From positions 6,577,344-6,589,843 of the forward strand of contig BLFN01000196.1 of NCBI GenBank assembly GCA_014634225.1: a DNA stretch of 12,500 bases, in the 5' to 3' direction. Both the position numbers and the translations under genes were made by a program. This DNA comes from Acropora yongei. Its lineage: Eukaryota > Cnidaria > Anthozoa > Scleractinia > Acroporidae. This document shows, one piece after another, positions 1 through 8,264 of this stretch. The notes under the pieces are model-generated. The model worked only from the letters and a program-made list of their open reading frames with translations, had not been told where the DNA came from and ran no database searches. How positions within the stretch are numbered: the stretch's first letter is position 1; each line of letters opens with the position of its first letter.

Positions 1-213
1 TATTAAGCTACATAGCATGTGAACGAACTAAAAGAGGAAATCAAGAGAGAACCCGACCAGGATGACCTCGCACTGAAATAAAAGTCGCCGGTAGTGGCTT
101 CTTTAAAGTTGGCTTTTGAAAATTTCTAGCTTGAATGGTCGATTATTTTGGGTGAACAAAGGTCTTACCGCTACTGCAGTAGAGAATGAGAGAATTTGTT
201 CAATTTTTCATAG

Positions 214-382
214 GGAACTTGATCACGCAATGTTGCGACGATTAGAAAAGCGAATTCTTGTGGACCTGCCGACGTTGCAGGCGAGACAGGCCATGCTTCA
301 GCAATACCTTCCGCCATTACTCCACTCTGGAGGAGGTAGTGTGGAGATTAAAACAGAGATAGACTATGAAAAGCTGGCAGCA
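214..382 (+). CDS. KATNAL2: KATNAL2 (katanin p60 A-like 2), internal coding exon, end of the AAA ATPase domain
   Basis: This exon encodes 56 full residues of a katanin p60-like AAA ATPase, the family of hexameric enzymes that sever or remodel microtubules using ATP. The visible stretch [14 protein letters not shown] followed by LVDLP is the second-region-of-homology segment of katanin/VPS4 ATPases, including the paired arginines (RR) that act as arginine fingers toward the neighbouring subunit. The acceptor is the T-rich tract ending in TAG at 211-213. The first base G completes a split codon, expected to be Trp of the family motif PWELD. The exon ends at GCA, followed by donor GTACGT at 383, which is unusual in lacking the common final G of the exon. 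This boundary gives YEKLAA joined to RTEGYSG in the next exon, matching the spacing I recall for vertebrate KATNAL2. The ATG at 116 upstream lies in intron and is not a start. Walker A/B and the N-terminal LisH region must lie upstream of the window. Subfamily A-like 2 is inferred from the C-terminus of the gene. Confidence 0.92.
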
Positions 383-1693
383 GTACGTATTAAGTAGTGG
401 CTACTTTGTATTGCTATAGGATGTTTATAGTTATATGTTTATTAGAAACTGAACTACGGATGTAAGATTTCTAGCATTTTATTGCCTCGCTGGAAACAGT
501 CTATCAGTTCATATACTTAAAATGGTCCCTAAAATGGTCAAGTAACGCGTCAGCAATAAAGCGAACTGAAGACATTTTTGCACCTCTGAGAAAAATTGGC
601 CGACAATAGCCGTTTTGGACTGGAATAAAATCAAGATGGAAGAGTTTTTGATGAAACTAGTCTTCTCGGGCTTGCTCGATATAAAATGATTAGAACCAAC
701 TCGGTGCTACGCGTCCCGTTAGTTATGTGGCACTTCAGATCCAGCGCGTCCTCGTAGAATATTTGTTGAATAGAACTTCAATTTCAGAAAATGAAGAATG
801 ATTTTGCCTGCTGCTGATGCCGCGTACGCTTAGATGGCTTGATACCTAAGTTGTATCATAGCGCAGTTGGCAGACAGTGCGGATATCATTTCACCAATCA
901 CGAACCCCGTTATTGTCCCAACTCGGTCCAATTACAGCGGTGAAGAGGTACACCGCTGATTTAAGCTTGTCTTGTCTTCTGTAAAGCGCGCTACGCACTC
1001 TTCACAACTGAAAACTCAAAACACGAACTTCTAAAAGATAAAGAGATGCAGAGTTCATTTCTTCGTAGCCTTACTATTGGCGTGGTCTTACTTCTGGATC
1101 TCATCTTTCAACGGTCTTGTACTTGATTCTCTTGAAACAATCCTGCAGCTCTTCCAGACCTCTATTTTTACTTGGCCTTATGACCTGTAGCTTCTATTGC
1201 CACCGGTGTTGGGGATATTGTTTGTGTTGTTTGATCTGTTGCCGGTTTCATTGTTGCATTCTCCAATCACAGGCTGTCGGTGTGTGGCGAGATACAGGGT
1301 CCCTGTCGGTGAGAAGGGAAACGCGAGTTGATAGTGGTCAAACTAACACCGTAAAAAAGATCGTGCCGAAGCTAAGGTTTGGGTTAAGTTAATCGTAAAA
1401 AGATTACCTTGTATAAAAGGATTTGAAAACTAAGGTTGGGGTTAACTAACCCGTTAGCTTTGTAATCTTTTTTACAGTGGCAAGTTGACCCCTATCGACG
1501 TACTCAATACCTCACAGTTGGATCAAGTACACAAATTCTTTGATTGATAGCACCTTCTACAGGATGCGTAGTAGCTTTTAACAACGGACAATGTGCAGTC
1601 CTGGGTTTGATCCTCCCTAATCTAGTGATAATTGTTGAAGTGCTATTATCGACTTTTTGAGTCACGGTTCTTTATTTGTTGATTGTGTTTCAG
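383..1693 (+). other. KATNAL2: KATNAL2 intron (1,311 bp)
   Basis: The intron begins with GTACGT and ends with GTGTTTCAG at 1685-1693, and is phase 0. No coding exon is visible in it. The open frame at 1117-1392 is Cys/Leu-rich and low in complexity. Its 3' part runs into a hairpin element (1347-1479, listed separately), so I read it as chance. The rest shows no structure I can name. Confidence 0.85.
1347..1479. mobile_element. MITE-like hairpin element inside the KATNAL2 intron
   Basis: The outer 15 bases CACCGTAAAAAAGAT (1347-1361) match the reverse complement of 1465-1479 at 14 of 15 positions. Inside them is a second, gapped inverted match: AAGCTAAGG.. GGGTTAAGTTAA on the left against AAGCTAACGGGTTAGTTAAC on the reverse of the right. 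The total length is 133 bp and there is no coding capacity. I see no convincing target-site duplication, so assignment to a transposon family is not possible by eye. It may be an old non-autonomous DNA transposon or simply a hairpin-forming satellite piece. Confidence 0.5.
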
Positions 1694-1796
1694 CGGACGG
1701 AGGGTTACTCTGGGTCAGACATTCGTCTTCTTTGCAAGGAAGCCGCCATGCGAAAAGTCAGGAAAATTTTTGACTTGCTGGAAAGTCATCACACAG
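1694..1796 (+). CDS. KATNAL2: KATNAL2, penultimate coding exon (sensor-2 / GYSGSDI segment)
   Basis: This exon encodes 34 residues beginning [20 protein letters not shown] and continuing to [18 protein letters not shown] followed by CKEAAMR is the highly conserved sensor-2 region of the katanin/spastin/VPS4 (meiotic clade) AAA ATPases. It helps close the nucleotide pocket and precedes the C-terminal helices. The acceptor is CAG at 1691-1693 (TGTTTCAG). The donor is ACAG followed by GTAGAC at 1797. The exon ends with a single G that joins AG of the next exon to form a Glu codon (phase 1). One small deviation from the family as I recall it is MRKVRKIF, where vertebrate proteins have Pro at the fourth position. 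Reading on past 1796 without splicing gives a low-complexity tail, so the ORFs extending to about 1936 are not real. Confidence 0.93.
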
Positions 1797-2360
1797 GTAG
1801 ACTCTATGAAATCAGGGAATCTTTATCAGCCCATAAAGTTGAAATGGCATTACAAGCTCTCGTCCTATTCTTCGAATTTCAGTTTTTGTTCAAATTCCTC
1901 TCTCTCCCCCTCTCCCAAAAAGAACCATTATCTTGAAAGACGTTTGATGTCATCATGATATATTGAAGAATAAATCGTTTAAGGGAAGCCTGGGTCTCTT
2001 GAAAGCATTATTGTTATCCATATTTATATTCAGTGATAATTTTGTCTAATCAAAAAATGATGCATGGATGTATTTCCAAGCTCTTCTCATGAAATGAACG
2101 GTGTCTCAAACTGATTGAGAGGATATGTATGTATACAATCTATTTGCAGTATTTGAAATTTGGAAGTGAGCTAATTTCTGGATGAGAAATCATCGTAGTT
2201 TAGACTGAAATCCTTGCTGATTTTTGTGACTTTTCTGAAACTACCTGAATGGCAGCATGCCATTTTTTTAACCATTTTTTTGGTAATTTTTTATAGACTT
2301 TCTTCGTAGTCTTTTGTACCATTTTTTAGACTTTCTTTCTTTCTTATTTTTGTAACGCAG
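1797..2360 (+). other. KATNAL2: KATNAL2 last intron (564 bp)
   Basis: The intron runs from GTAGAC to TGTAACGCAG (2351-2360), preceded by a strongly T-rich stretch from about 2265 that serves as polypyrimidine tract. It is AT-rich and apart from this tract I see no repeats or conserved structure. Confidence 0.85.
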
Positions 2361-2515
2361 AGGATGAACATGGCCGTTCAACACCTCTGCCCAGTCTAGT
2401 AATTGAACCTGTGAAAACAGAAGACGTCGAAGCAGCGTTAAAACACACCAAACCATCCGCCAGGCAACTGAAGGATAAATACAATGACTGGCAACGGGAA
2501 TATGAGTCTGTGTAG
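2361..2515 (+). CDS. KATNAL2: KATNAL2, terminal coding exon with stop codon
   Basis: The first two bases AG complete the Glu codon begun in the previous exon. Fifty residues and TAG (2513-2515) follow. The segment reads as an acidic, Pro-containing linker, then VKTEDVEAALKHTKPSAR, then the very C-terminus DWQREYESV. These are the hallmarks of KATNAL2: the Vps4_C-type helix with HTKPSA, and the conserved terminal tryptophan-containing tail DWQREFESV, here with Tyr for Phe. This tail packs against the AAA core and supports hexamer assembly in the family. It separates KATNAL2 from KATNA1 and KATNAL1, which end differently. The three exons in this window join without frame errors into 141 complete residues, so the gene appears intact. 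The protein is expected to act on microtubules, with known links in animals to spermiogenesis and cilia. Confidence 0.94.
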
Positions 2516-2646
2516 AGAATCTATTCCTTCAACGTCAAAGTAGGCTTGATTTTCTTTGTCTTGATCAGCCCAGTTTTGCTTGAAGGATTGCAGTCGCTGT
2601 GTGCACCAGATGGCTAAAATTTGACATTCACCTCTTGTTCATAAAC
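2516..2646 (+). other. Presumed start of the KATNAL2 3' untranslated region
   Basis: Non-coding sequence directly after the stop. No AATAAA or ATTAAA hexamer occurs before 3050. The nearest variant is CATAAA at about 2642. The 3' end is therefore undetermined: either it uses a weak signal near here, or transcripts continue across the candidate promoter at 2647-2750. Confidence 0.5.
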
Positions 2647-2718
2647 GTGCGACTATACGTGGTTGCCAACTAACCAATGCGTTGGTCCTGGTATCTGATT
2701 GGTTGATAGCAGTCGCAC
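2647..2718. promoter_or_regulatory. Dyad-symmetric block with two opposed CCAAT boxes
   Basis: GTGCGACT (2647-2654) is perfectly inverted as AGTCGCAC (2711-2718). Nested within is AACCAAT (2672-2678), perfectly inverted as ATTGGTT (2698-2704). Two CCAAT cores in opposite orientation about 24 bp apart and 46-76 bp before an ATG are a typical NF-Y promoter arrangement. Symmetry could instead mark a small hairpin repeat. No TATA box is visible nearby. Confidence 0.4.
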
Positions 2719-2749
2719 AGCACAAAATTCATTTAAGGAAAAGGCGAAT

Positions 2750-2848
2750 ATGGCGGCAAATGCAATATCAGTGGCGCGCCTTTTATTCGACCCTCTAAGT
2801 GGAAATTTTCAAGAGGACAATCGACTGTTCTCTTGCGTATATCATTGA
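2750..2848 (+). CDS. Candidate start of an unrecognised gene: 32-codon ORF in a TISU/YY1-like context
   Basis: The ATG at 2750 lies in GAATATGGCGGC (2746-2757). This matches the YY1 core AANATGGCGGC and differs at one base from the TISU element, which marks genes with very short 5' leaders. CCAAT boxes lie 46-76 bp upstream. The reading frame begins MAANAISVARLLFDPLSGNF and stops at TGA 2846-2848 after 32 residues. If it is a first exon, GTATAT at 2837 is a possible but weak donor (TTGC|GTATAT). A stronger donor-like site, GCCGA|GTAAGT near 2992, is out of this frame. I do not recognise the peptide. The ORF is short enough to be chance, so the call rests on the start context rather than on the protein. 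Confidence 0.25.
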   Translation: MAANAISVARLLFDPLSGNFQEDNRLFSCVYH

Positions 2849-3016
2849 CAAAAATGGGATTTCTTTTCCTTCTCGAGCTTTCCGGATGTACCGTAAAAGA
2901 CGGTGACATACGAAACGGAATGCAACAAGGTCTGTGTTAACGACGTATTTTTCGGTCACTCCGTACTGATGCGACGAAAGCTGCCGAGTAAGTCTTTTTG
3001 GCTCATGGAGTAATTT
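2849..3016. other. Unassigned spacer before the foldback element
   Basis: No ORF of note; a 28-codon frame starts at 2853 and ends at TAA. GTAAGT near 2992 resembles a 5' splice site on the + strand. Confidence 0.4.
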
Positions 3017-3049
3017 GGACCAATGTCAGCATCTGGGCACAGGTCCATA

Positions 3050-3076
3050 AATAAAAATAACAAAATAATGAATAAA
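3050..3076 (+). terminator. Two possible polyadenylation hexamers
   Basis: AATAAA occurs at 3050-3055 and again at 3071-3076, inside the left arm of the foldback element. They are the first canonical signals on the + strand after KATNAL2 and could end its transcripts or those of the candidate ORF at 2750. AT-rich composition makes chance occurrence likely. Confidence 0.25.
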
Positions 3077-3128
3077 AAACCCCTTATGTAAATCGTCTGT
3101 CTTATTTAGCGACTATGCGATGTTTTAT

Positions 3129-3470
3129 GGATTTAGGTTCTAACCCCTGGACGTAAGGATTTATAACCCCTGGACGTAAGGACTTACAACCCCTGGACAT
3201 AGGGATTTATAATTCCCTGGACGTAAACATCCACAACCCCTGGACCTAAAGATTTACAACCCCTTGGACGTAATGATTTACAGCCCCTGGACGTAAGAAT
3301 TTAGGACCTCCCTGAGCCTTAAGGATTTACAACCTCTGGCCGTAAGAATTTACAACCCCCGACAAAAGGATTTACCACCCCTGGACCTGGGTGGGTTCAT
3401 GGATTGTAAATCCTTACGCGCTCGGTGGGTTGTAAATCCCTACGTCCAGGGGTCATAAACTAAATCCTTA
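3129..3470. repeat. Minisatellite, unit ~23-24 bp, 11 forward units then inverted units
   Basis: The unit is close to GGATTTACAACCCCTGGACG followed by TAA. About eleven diverged copies run forward from 3129 to about 3390, with starts near 3129, 3157, 3180, 3203, 3227, 3250, 3274, 3297, 3323, 3346 and 3368. From about 3398 the same motif reappears in reverse orientation (TGTAAATCC...TACGTCCAGGGG) two to three times. Units differ at several positions, so the array is not newly made. Confidence 0.85.
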
Positions 3471-3576
3471 CATCGCACAGTCGCTAAGTAAGTGAGACGA
3501 TTTATATAAGGGGGTTTTATTTATTTATTGTGCTATTTTTATATACGGGCCTGTGCCAAGATGCTGACATTGATCC

Positions 3577-4818
3577 TCTGACCGGTGTATCGCCTGCACT
3601 CCTGGACAGGTTTTTGGGATTTATTATTTTAAATACCTTGTAAATAAAATATCTCTGCGATCTTAGTTGCTGTCTTTTTTGACAATGTGTCTGATGTTTA
3701 AAAAGAAGCATAGAAAAAATGGCTTTTGTGGAGGTAGACAGTATCCTCTGTTCAAAATCAAAACGAAGGTTGCTTCCTTTCTTGCTAGGAGATACAGCAA
3801 TTTTGCACCAAATCCCTGTTTTCTTTCTTTCACTCGCCTTCCCCGCTGCATGCTACATCGGATTTAATGAAATGTTAGCAATTGGGACCACAAGATGAAA
3901 TGGGCTAGTCTGTACAACGCTCGTTGCAACACGCGAGGAGAGAAAAAAATTCTTTTTCTCTGCCTTCGCTTATCTCTCGTAATGCGCCAAGATCGAACTG
4001 CAATGAGCCCCAGTTACGCCTTTTATGCAGGCTGGAGGGTTGGCAACGAAATTGCAGAAATGAATTTTCTTTTACTTTGTTGCTGTGTAAGAGTGATCTG
4101 GAAGAAACCGAAAATCCAGTGTAAACTGAACGTGAGCGAATGATATATTTTGATAGCTCTGCTTTCAAGAGTTGCCTCGCAATATCACATCTTCTTTGTT
4201 AACACCACGAGTGCGAGAATTTACGCATGCGTGTTTGTGCAACTTATTCGTCAACCCTATCCGAAACAAGCTGCTCGAAAAACTTTTAAGATTTAAAAAT
4301 CTTTTCAAATCTTTCGTCGTTACAACGTATGTCAGAAGCAAAATTCAGTTCTGCTTTTGGCAACATACTTCACGCGACGAATTTGCCAGACCGTAACGCA
4401 TCTAAATCTTGTATTTGTATCGCACGGTGTTTGGCCGTTGAAAATGCGCTTATGGCCTTGCAAGAAATTCTGCCCATTGCAGCACTTCTCGATCAACTTG
4501 ACTCCCATCCGGGGAACTTTTTAGCTACAAGTAATACAAAATAAAAACTAATAAGAAACGTAACTTTTAAGATAGTGTAGAATCTCTCCCCAATGTGATG
4601 ACATTTGAACTTGTTTTAATCTGAATATGTTAAAATCACGCCTGACTGAAATTGCAAACGTTGCTTTGTTTAAAAAAAAAACGTTTGATTTGTGTTTTGC
4701 GGCACACATCTCTAAAATTTCTGAGGGAAAAATATTTCTATGGACTGCGGCACTCTTTAGGGGGCAAGATTATTTCTTCCAGTTTTCTTCAGATCTTTGG
4801 CGACAGATCTATGGAGAA
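3577..4818. other. Gene-free spacer
   Basis: No exon is supported. Several overlapping frames of 60-90 residues are open on both strands at 3895-4168, and others at 4172-4544 and 4627-4842. None shows a domain, conserved motif or flanking splice sites, so I treat them as chance. CAAACGTT at 4655-4662 is inverted as AACGTTTG at 4680-4687 around an A-run, forming a small hairpin. Confidence 0.6.
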
Positions 4819-5174
4819 ATGTCGAAAATGAGAAAAATTTGACGACTTTATTCTATTGCTCAATCCGTTGAATTCTAGTTTCAAAGCCAACAAAGGAAAG
4901 CATTTTTACTTTTGTGAACTTACCTTGTTACCTTGTTAAATGTCGAAAATGAGGAAAATTTGACGACTTTATTCTATTGCTCAATCCGTTGAATTCTAGT
5001 TTCAAAGCCAACAAAGGAAAGCATTTTTACTTTTGTGAACTTACCTTGTTACCTTGTTAAATGTCGAAAATGAGGAAAATTTGACGACTTTATTCTATTG
5101 CTCAATCCGTTGAATTCTAGTTTCAAAGCCAACAAAGGGAAGTATTTTTACTTTTGTAAACTTACCATGTTACC
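4819..5174. repeat. Tandem repeat, period 121 bp, about 2.9 copies
   Basis: Copies start at 4819, 4940 and 5061, each at ATGTCGAAAATGAG. Copies 1 and 2 differ at a single base by eye (A versus G near position 15). Copy 3 differs at about four bases and stops at 5174 before completing the unit. Near-identity points to very recent duplication. The unit end TTACCTTGTTACCTTGTTA reads on the minus strand as two overlapping donor-like CAAGGTAA motifs, the inner one extending to CAAGGTAAGT. Confidence 0.95.
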
Positions 5175-7275
5175 GGCCTGGCATGAGTGGAATTTTATAC
5201 AGTCTTTTTGTTGCAACTAAAAACAATGAGTCAGGACTAAACTACCCATTGAAAGTAAATGAAGGCATAGTTTTGTGTATAACTGAATAGTCTGAGCACA
5301 TCAAACAATGTAAACTGTGCTCACTATTTCGGTCGGTGAGTCCCTTTGAGATACAATCACAGAGCTCTAAGAGCTCGCGGTATTTTTGTTTGTTAAAATT
5401 CCTTAGCAAACGTTTTTGGAAAGTTGAGCCTTCAAGTCGTGTTTGCATGGCAGTGTATCTTGTTTTTATACATTTTGAGCAAGATTCTCTGTGCAGATTT
5501 TAGTTTTAGTTTGATGTTTTGCCTCACAAAGCCGAACTGAGCTATCTCAGATCTCTAACAAGACGCCAACAGTATTTTTGTAGTATTTTTTTTTTTTTGC
5601 GTTTGATAACAAAATTCGCTTATATTTAGGTCTTACTGATTCCACCTTGTGAAATCGCAACGTGTCTTCGCTGTCAATTTTTTTGCTTGATCGACCTTGC
5701 ACACAACTGAAGAAATTACAGTTTGAAATTATGCCTTTTTCATTTTCTATCGGTAAACGGGTGATCGGTCACCCATTGAAGACACCTTCAATATAACATG
5801 ACTTGCGCCATTTTGGATTGAATTGTTTCGGGTTTTTTTTTTTCAGCTTTTACTTTTTTGCTCGTCGCGTTTCATCGGGAGAAAACATCTTTTACTCGAG
5901 CTTTTCTGAAATTGTTGAACACTATTCGTGACGTCGGTCGTTTTCATGGACATCTGGTCGGGCTGAAATCTTGTGACGATATTTTCGGGGAGCGAAACTT
6001 GCTTTGTTGGCAAGACTGGCTTTAGTGAAAGCGATTGAATCCAATCAAAACACAACCTTACAACTAAATACGTCAAAAAAGTATCGGAGCGTAACATTTT
6101 CCCGAGAGTGGTAGTGGTTCTTGTCTTCAAGAGCACGCTTTTCTGTCATGTTTAACTGCGACTTTGTACACCAAGCAAATTTCTTTGTGTTGTAGAGACT
6201 TAGTTGACTAATTTACGCGCATTCTAGTCATACACCAATTCTCAATATACAACGACCTTTGTTTTAAAGTCCAAACATTAACTGATGTTGGACCAATCCG
6301 TTTGCTCAACCATGTGTGATACGGAGTAATATCTCATCAGGCATGCCCTGGCACGTGTTATGAAACGTGATTTCCTGACTTTCCTTGCGACAAGGAAATA
6401 ATACATGAGCGTAGAAACTTTAACTTGTTTTCGTTTTTGGCCGATGTTCTCAAAGAGTCTTATGTGGGTGATTTTCTTAACTTCTAAACAGACAAACACT
6501 ATCGATTAGTACTTTAATATCCTCTCACTTCCAAAATAAGTTAATTAATGACGAACTTTCCTGTCTTTTCAGAGGTGGTCAGCTTTAAATACTTCGGTTT
6601 CCTCAGTAAACTTTTATATTAAGTACAGTAATTCGTATCAAGAACCCTGTATTCACTAACATTAATTCTACGTGCAAGTCCCAAAATGTTTGTCTTGAGT
6701 GTTTTGTTGTTGTTGTTGTTGTTGTTCTTTTTTGGACCGCAGTAACTAATGCGTTTTGCCATCGCTAGTGAACGTGCTCATCTTGTCTTTAAAAATTGTG
6801 GAGTTCAAGCAGAACTAAGGGTCGATGACGAATGTAAACCGCAGAGCGAATGTAGCTCGTGGCAAAGTAATTAGAACTCGTTTTCTAACCCCAAAATTGA
6901 ATTGTTTGTCAGTACTTTAGTTGAACTCGGTTTGCCTTCATTTTGTTTCTCTGACGACGGAAAACATATGAAAGCCTCTTAGTTCTTTACATGCAAGTCG
7001 CATGTGCCCTACATGCCTACGGGCTTTTGAGGAAGCAGAAGTGTCGTGCTGTAATAATACTGAAAGGCCGCGGGCCGCAGTGGTTACCTAATGGCCTAAC
7101 TGTGGTTGTACGTTTATGAATTTTCAATGATTTGTGTGGTTATCGAACTCACGATTTAGGGAGTATTTGACCGTTTAGGCGGGATTCATCTTATACCAAG
7201 TGGCCAGGGAACGTGCTGAAGGTAGAAGTTTATATAGTTGTCCTCAGGAGGGTGATAAAAGACCTTACAGTAGGT
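5175..7275. other. Gene-free spacer
   Basis: About 2.1 kb with no supportable exon. Visible small features are a T13 run (5586-5598), a perfect hairpin GGGTGATCGGTCACCC (5759-5774), an isolated T11-CAG acceptor-like tract ending at 5845 with no coding sequence after it, a TTG microsatellite (6704-6726) and a weak tRNA-like stretch (7066-7155). The minus-strand frames at 5843-6136 and 6278-6499 have no recognisable domain. Confidence 0.6.
6704..6726. repeat. (TTG)n microsatellite
   Basis: Uninterrupted TTG repeat of nearly eight units, in non-coding sequence. Confidence 0.95.
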
Positions 7276-7424
7276 CATTTGCGTGATGGCGTTTTCTTTT
7301 ACCACCAAGACCAGGATGCTTTGTCAAAAGGCTTCTTCGTGGGAATAAAGAGACAATTAGAAAAATTAGCCTGACAATAAAAGCGTTCTGGTCTTGGTAG
7401 TAAAATGACGCCATCATGCAAATG
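7276..7424. mobile_element. MITE-like inverted-repeat element, 149 bp
   Basis: The left arm starts CATTTGCGTGATGGCG and runs through ACCACCAAGACCAG. The reverse complement of the right arm starts CATTTGCATGATGGCG and runs through ACTACCAAGACCAG. The arms are about 44 bp (7276-7319 and 7381-7424), with a few mismatches and a 2-base gap, around a loop of about 60 bp. The minus-strand ORF over this stretch (7265-7576) is an accident of the element. No clear target-site duplication is seen. The pattern fits a non-autonomous DNA transposon copy. Confidence 0.7.
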
Positions 7425-8186
7425 CCTTGTTTATTTATAGACGTTAAATACAGGGAGCTAAGAGCAGGCCATTGAAGGCCACAATTACAGGGAACTACGC
7501 CGCAGCATCCTTCCGAGTTCCTGTACGACAATAAACCACTAATAAAAGAAAAATAAATACTACATTTGAACAACACAAGCTTCCGTGAGCATGGCCTTAG
7601 TAGCTATGGACTGAGCTGTTTCGCACCGGCAACAGGTAAATTTTTATCACGCAGTGAGGTTTTAAGCACTATCTCCTGCTGTCCAGAGTGGTCTACGTTA
7701 ACTGCCATCACAAAAAAACGATATTAAGTCTAAAGTCCCATCAAACTATGGAGTACCACTTTAGTCGTTCGCAATGATTGCAGCTGGCTATCAGATTCTC
7801 TGCGACAGTAAATGATATGATCTGCGGTGATGATAGCAAGTTTCAGTGAAGCAAATTTTGTTTTCCATGTTGTAAATGCCATGGTCTCTTCGCCTTTGAA
7901 AATATACCCCACTCCAGTTTGGCTAATTCTAGGAAAACTTGGAATTGTCGTTTTTACCTCTCCCGCAATTTGAGCCCACTGCAACATGAAATATAATCCT
8001 GAGTAAATCCTCTTATGAACCAATGTTGTCTAATAATATAAGACACTAAAAATCATTTGACAAGAATAGCTAATCCTAAAAAGTTTTTTTTTTTGGATTT
8101 TCCAAGGTGAAAACAATCTTATAGTTAAGAAAACAAAGTAAAGCTCTGTCAAGTCTCATATGGAAAATGCTTTTTGCTTAAGCCCG

Positions 8187-8264
8187 GTTCCTATATCATC
8201 CGTTCCGATCGCCCTTGTCGTATGAAATTATATCCAGAGGCGATCAGGACAATTACATGGAAAC
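8187..8264. repeat. Imperfect inverted repeat, ~78 bp
   Basis: GTTCCTATATCATCCG..GATCGCC (from 8187) pairs with the reverse complement of about 8239-8264, which reads GTTTCCATGTAAT..GATCGCC. Roughly 70 percent of positions agree. It could be a degraded MITE or part of a larger repeat. Confidence 0.4.

Larger units (their letters stand above)
3017..3576. mobile_element. Foldback-type element: ~130-bp inverted arms with an internal minisatellite
   Basis: Bases 3017-3150 are the imperfect reverse complement of 3446-3576. The outer ends read GGACCAATGTCAGCATCT on the left and, reverse-complemented, GGATCAATGTCAGCATCT on the right. Matches continue through ...AAATCGTCT... TTAGCGACTRTGCGATG to the first minisatellite unit. 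Between the arms lies a 23-24-bp tandem array. There is no ORF for a transposase, so the unit would be non-autonomous. I could not identify a clear target-site duplication at either edge, so the exact ends are uncertain by a few bases. Arms this long with internal tandem repeats resemble foldback elements or TIR-minisatellite MITEs known in invertebrates; the class assignment is inference. Confidence 0.7.

Noticed and set aside
116..213. Upstream extension of the first KATNAL2 exon to an ATG at 116
   Set aside because: The family sequence starts exactly at the TAG acceptor (213). The residues before it do not resemble katanin, and the split Trp codon of PWELD needs a splice there.
1117..1392. 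91-codon plus-strand ORF in the KATNAL2 intron
   Set aside because: Cys/Leu-rich low-complexity translation, overlaps a hairpin element and lies inside an intron with matching splice phases.
1597..1620. B-box-like CCTGGGTTTGATCCTCCC suggesting a tRNA
   Set aside because: No A box or cloverleaf stems at the right distance upstream, and the sequence sits in an intron just before the exon at 1694.
3129..3470. CRISPR array interpretation of the 23-24-bp repeats
   Set aside because: The units are directly abutting with no spacers, are diverged, change orientation, and lie in animal-type DNA with no cas genes.
3895..4168. Three overlapping ORFs open on both strands
   Set aside because: No motif, no supporting splice sites or start context, and neither strand is favoured. 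A stop-poor patch is possible by chance or from repeat DNA.
5833..5845. T11-CAG tract resembling a strong 3' splice site
   Set aside because: The sequence after it does not encode a recognisable or long peptide, and no donor partner was found.
7265..7576. 103-codon minus-strand ORF
   Set aside because: Nearly half of it is the reverse of the MITE-like element at 7276-7424, and the remainder has no motif.
7730..8023. 97-codon minus-strand ORF with protein-like composition
   Set aside because: I recognise no domain. It starts within non-coding context and the possible internal splice sites would leave only a 21-base exon.
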